DNA of 8,574 bases from DATKCJ01 sp035513275. Lineage in GTDB: Bacteria; Verrucomicrobiota; Verrucomicrobiia; Opitutales; Opitutaceae. Of the stretch, positions 7,188 to 8,574 are shown piece after piece. Both the position numbers and the translations under genes were made by a program. The notes beneath the pieces were generated by a model. It did no database searches. It saw only the letters and a list, made by a program, of their open reading frames with translations, and was not told the origin of the DNA. How positions within the stretch are numbered: position 1 is the stretch's first letter; every line of letters starts with the position of its first letter. Location of the stretch: positions 1-8,574 of the forward strand of contig DATKCJ010000265.1 of the NCBI GenBank assembly GCA_035513275.1, written 5' to 3'.

Positions 7188-7209
7188 CACCCAGCAAACG
7201 ACAACCACC

Positions 7210-7656
7210 ATGCCTCAGACCGTTCGCCTTCACCGCGTGCTTCGCGCCGCACCAGAGAAAGTTTATCGCGCGTTCCTCGATGCCGACGCGCTCGTCAAAT
7301 GGATGTCGCCCTTCGGCTTCACTTCCAAGGTTCACTCGATCGATCCGAAGGTGGGCGGCGGCTTCCGGATGTCGTTCACGAACTTCGGCACCGGCTCGAG
7401 CCACAGCTTCGGGGGCAAATACCTCGAGCTCGTTCCCGGTGAGAAGCTGCGCTACACGGACAAGTTCGACGACCCGAACCTGCCCGGCGAGATGACGATG
7501 ACCGTCACACTCAGGAAGGTCATCTGCGGCACGGAGGTTAACATCGTCCAGGAAGGCATCCCGGATGTCATCCCCGCTGAGATGTGCTACCTCGGCTGGC
7601 AGGAATCGCTTGTGCAACTCGCGCAACTCGTCGAGCCCGAGATTGCCGATGGCTGA
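7210..7656 (+). CDS. SRPBCC / AHSA1-like (activator of Hsp90 ATPase homologue 1-like) protein
   Basis: A 148-residue cytoplasmic protein with no signal peptide. The N-terminal pattern of this family is clear: RVLRAAPEKVYRAFLDADAL (9-28), the Trp/Met-Ser-Pro WMSPFGF (31-37), then a beta-sheet region with GGGFRMSF (49-56), GGKYLELVPGEKLRYT (68-83) and MTMTVTL (95-101). A long C-terminal helix carries the usual GWQESL (129-134) seen in AHSA1-like members. These START-like folds bind hydrophobic ligands or act as stress or resistance proteins; the bacterial members mostly have no proven ligand. The length is typical and the gene looks complete. It is 115 bases after the transporter gene and 42 bases before the reductase-like gene, with which it may form a small unit. 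I see no tie to the sugar-acid genes. Confidence 0.9.
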   Translation: MPQTVRLHRVLRAAPEKVYRAFLDADALVKWMSPFGFTSKVHSIDPKVGGGFRMSFTNFGTGSSHSFGGKYLELVPGEKLRYTDKFDDPNLPGEMTMTVTLRKVICGTEVNIVQEGIPDVIPAEMCYLGWQESLVQLAQLVEPEIADG

Positions 7657-7698
7657 GGCGTGCTGCACCGTGCGGCCGGCCATTCGCCACTCCACGTC

Positions 7699-8364
7699 AT
7701 GGACACCACGCCCTCCGGAAGACTCCGCGTCGCTTGTTTCAGCCTTTCGCTGGATGGATTTGGGGCCGGCCCAGATCAGAGCCTCGAGAATCCGCTTGGT
7801 GTGGGCGGAATGGCGATTCACGAGTGGGTTTTTCCTACACGCACATTTCAGGAGAAGGTCGGCGACGGCGGTTCGGGCACGACCGGGGTGGACGACGATT
7901 TCGCCGCCCGTGGTTTCGCAGGCGTGGGCGCGTGGATCCTCGGGCGCAACATGTTTGGGCCGATTCGCGGCGAGTGGCCCGACGACAAGTGGAAAGGGTG
8001 GTGGGGCGACGAACCGCCTTATCACACTCCGGTCTTCGTCCTCACGCACTACGAGCGGGCGTCGATCGAGATGGAGGGCGGCACTATTTTTCATTTCGTG
8101 ACCGATGGAATCCACGCCGCGCTCGCCCGCGCGCGTGAAGTCGCCAAAGGCAAGGACGTGCGACTGGGCGGCGGAGCCGCCACGATCCGACAATATCTGA
8201 CCGCGGGTTTGATCGACGAGATGCATCTTGCGATCAGCTCCACGCTCCTCGGCCGCGGAGAATCTCTGCTGTCGGGAATCGACTTGCTGAAGCTGGGATA
8301 TCAGGTGACCAGACGAGAGGCCACGGACTTGGCGACGCACGTGGTCATCACGAAGCGGAGCTGA
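7699..8364 (+). CDS. Dihydrofolate reductase family protein (RibD C-terminal-like)
   Basis: A 221-residue cytoplasmic reductase-fold protein. Residues 9-21 (LRVACFSLSLDGF) contain the S-x-DG strand-turn that starts RibD-C/DHFR-like proteins. WILGRNMFGP (79-88) is the NADPH-binding loop region, PVFVLTHYER (111-120) the next strand, VRLGGGAATIRQYLTAGLID (154-173) the Gly-rich cofactor helix, and LLGRGESLLSG (183-193) the C-terminal family motif. An NAD(P)H-dependent reduction is likely, but this subfamily has no agreed substrate, and true folate reduction or riboflavin synthesis is not implied. The ATG at 7699 is chosen because the fold begins nine residues later; a GTG at 7660, three bases after the previous stop, would add 13 residues and remains possible. 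The protein appears complete. It follows the AHSA1-like gene closely and may share its transcript. Confidence 0.88.
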   Translation: MDTTPSGRLRVACFSLSLDGFGAGPDQSLENPLGVGGMAIHEWVFPTRTFQEKVGDGGSGTTGVDDDFAARGFAGVGAWILGRNMFGPIRGEWPDDKWKGWWGDEPPYHTPVFVLTHYERASIEMEGGTIFHFVTDGIHAALARAREVAKGKDVRLGGGAATIRQYLTAGLIDEMHLAISSTLLGRGESLLSGIDLLKLGYQVTRREATDLATHVVITKRS

Positions 8365-8418
8365 TGTTCAGCGCGATTGAATGCTCGTTCGCGGTGGTGC
8401 CGACCGTTGAGGAGTTCT

Positions 8419-8500
8419 GAGGGTAGGGCGCGACCGCTGGGCGCGCCGTTCCGAGTATCGCGATGCTGTTTTCGGCGCGCTCAGCGTCGCGCCCTACCTC
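8419..8500. repeat. Long intergenic inverted repeat (REP/MITE-like hairpin)
   Basis: The left arm (8419-8448) and right arm (8473-8500) start GAGG(G)TAGGGCGCGAC and end GCGCGCCG on the left arm and on the reverse complement of the right arm. They differ only by two single-base indels and one mismatch over about 28-30 bases. The loop is 24 bases. The element starts 55 bases after the reductase-like stop codon and contains no reading frame of note. It is much better paired than the 4595-4656 repeat and has a different sequence, so it belongs to another family. It may serve as a transcript end. Dispersed copies elsewhere are expected but not visible here. Confidence 0.7.
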
Positions 8501-8502
8501 AA

Positions 8503-8574
8503 TCGATGGCCAAGTTGCGCCAGAAAGAGCGCTCAAAGTGGCGCAAAGTGTCGATTATGCGCCACAAAAGCGGA
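8503..8574. repeat. Cluster of short TGCGCCA direct and inverted repeats at the window edge
   Basis: TGCGCCA occurs at 8516-8522 and 8558-8564 in the same direction, 42 bases apart, and inverted (TGGCGCA) at 8539-8545. The last two belong to a perfect 8-bp dyad, GTGGCGCA (8538-8545) and TGCGCCAC (8558-8565), with a 12-base loop. The direct copies are longer than seven bases: each has TCGAT upstream (8503-8507, 8551-8555) and AAA..GCG downstream. No gene is seen. The pattern could be a multi-site operator for a gene beyond the window or the repeated end of an insertion sequence. The window stops before this can be told. Confidence 0.45.

Noticed and set aside
7183..8340. 385-residue open frame on the minus strand
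   Set aside because: It is antisense to two well-recognised genes and spans the gap between them, with no domain of its own.
1..8574. CRISPR array, tRNA, rRNA, or phage defence genes
   Set aside because: I saw no regularly spaced identical repeats, no tRNA-like cloverleaf, no rRNA sequence and no nuclease, helicase or toxin families.

Overview
The window is GC-rich and every convincing gene lies on the plus strand. It carries seven genes, and four of the products have an export signal (three Sec-type, one Tat). Exported RraA-like proteins, Tat-exported enolase-superfamily enzymes, secreted beta-helix proteins and tandem redoxin/TlpA proteins together resemble the gene content of Verrucomicrobiota (possibly Opitutae-like) or neighbouring PVC bacteria. 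Hairpin repeats between genes and weak Shine-Dalgarno signals fit that reading. The taxonomic call is an inference from gene style; the window holds no rRNA or other phylogenetic marker.

Layout: (1) 96-1268, an exported protein with two thioredoxin-like domains. (2) 1426-3393, a secreted parallel beta-helix protein, probably carbohydrate-active. (3) 3566-4519, an RraA / HMG-aldolase-like protein with a Sec signal peptide. (4) 4520-4708, a spacer holding a 62-bp imperfect hairpin repeat. (5) 4709-6004, an enolase-superfamily acid-sugar dehydratase-like enzyme with a twin-arginine signal; its metal and catalytic residues keep the spacing of galactonate dehydratase and mandelate racemase. (6) 6018-7094, a bile acid:sodium symporter (BASS) family membrane transporter, 13 bases downstream. 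(7) 7210-7656 and 7699-8364, a small AHSA1/SRPBCC protein followed by a RibD-C/DHFR-like reductase. (8) 8365-8574, a non-coding tail with a second, different hairpin repeat and a cluster of short TGCGCCA repeats that could be the edge of a mobile element.

The most interesting reading is that 1426-7094 forms a catabolic module acting outside the cytoplasm. A secreted beta-helix enzyme would release an acidic sugar, a Tat-exported dehydratase would convert it to a 2-keto-3-deoxy acid, an exported RraA-like lyase could cleave a keto acid, and the BASS transporter would move a keto or organic acid across the inner membrane. The enzyme families and export signals are read from the sequence. The substrate, the order of steps and the periplasmic pathway are inference. 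The last two enzymes (7210-8364) look unrelated to this module.
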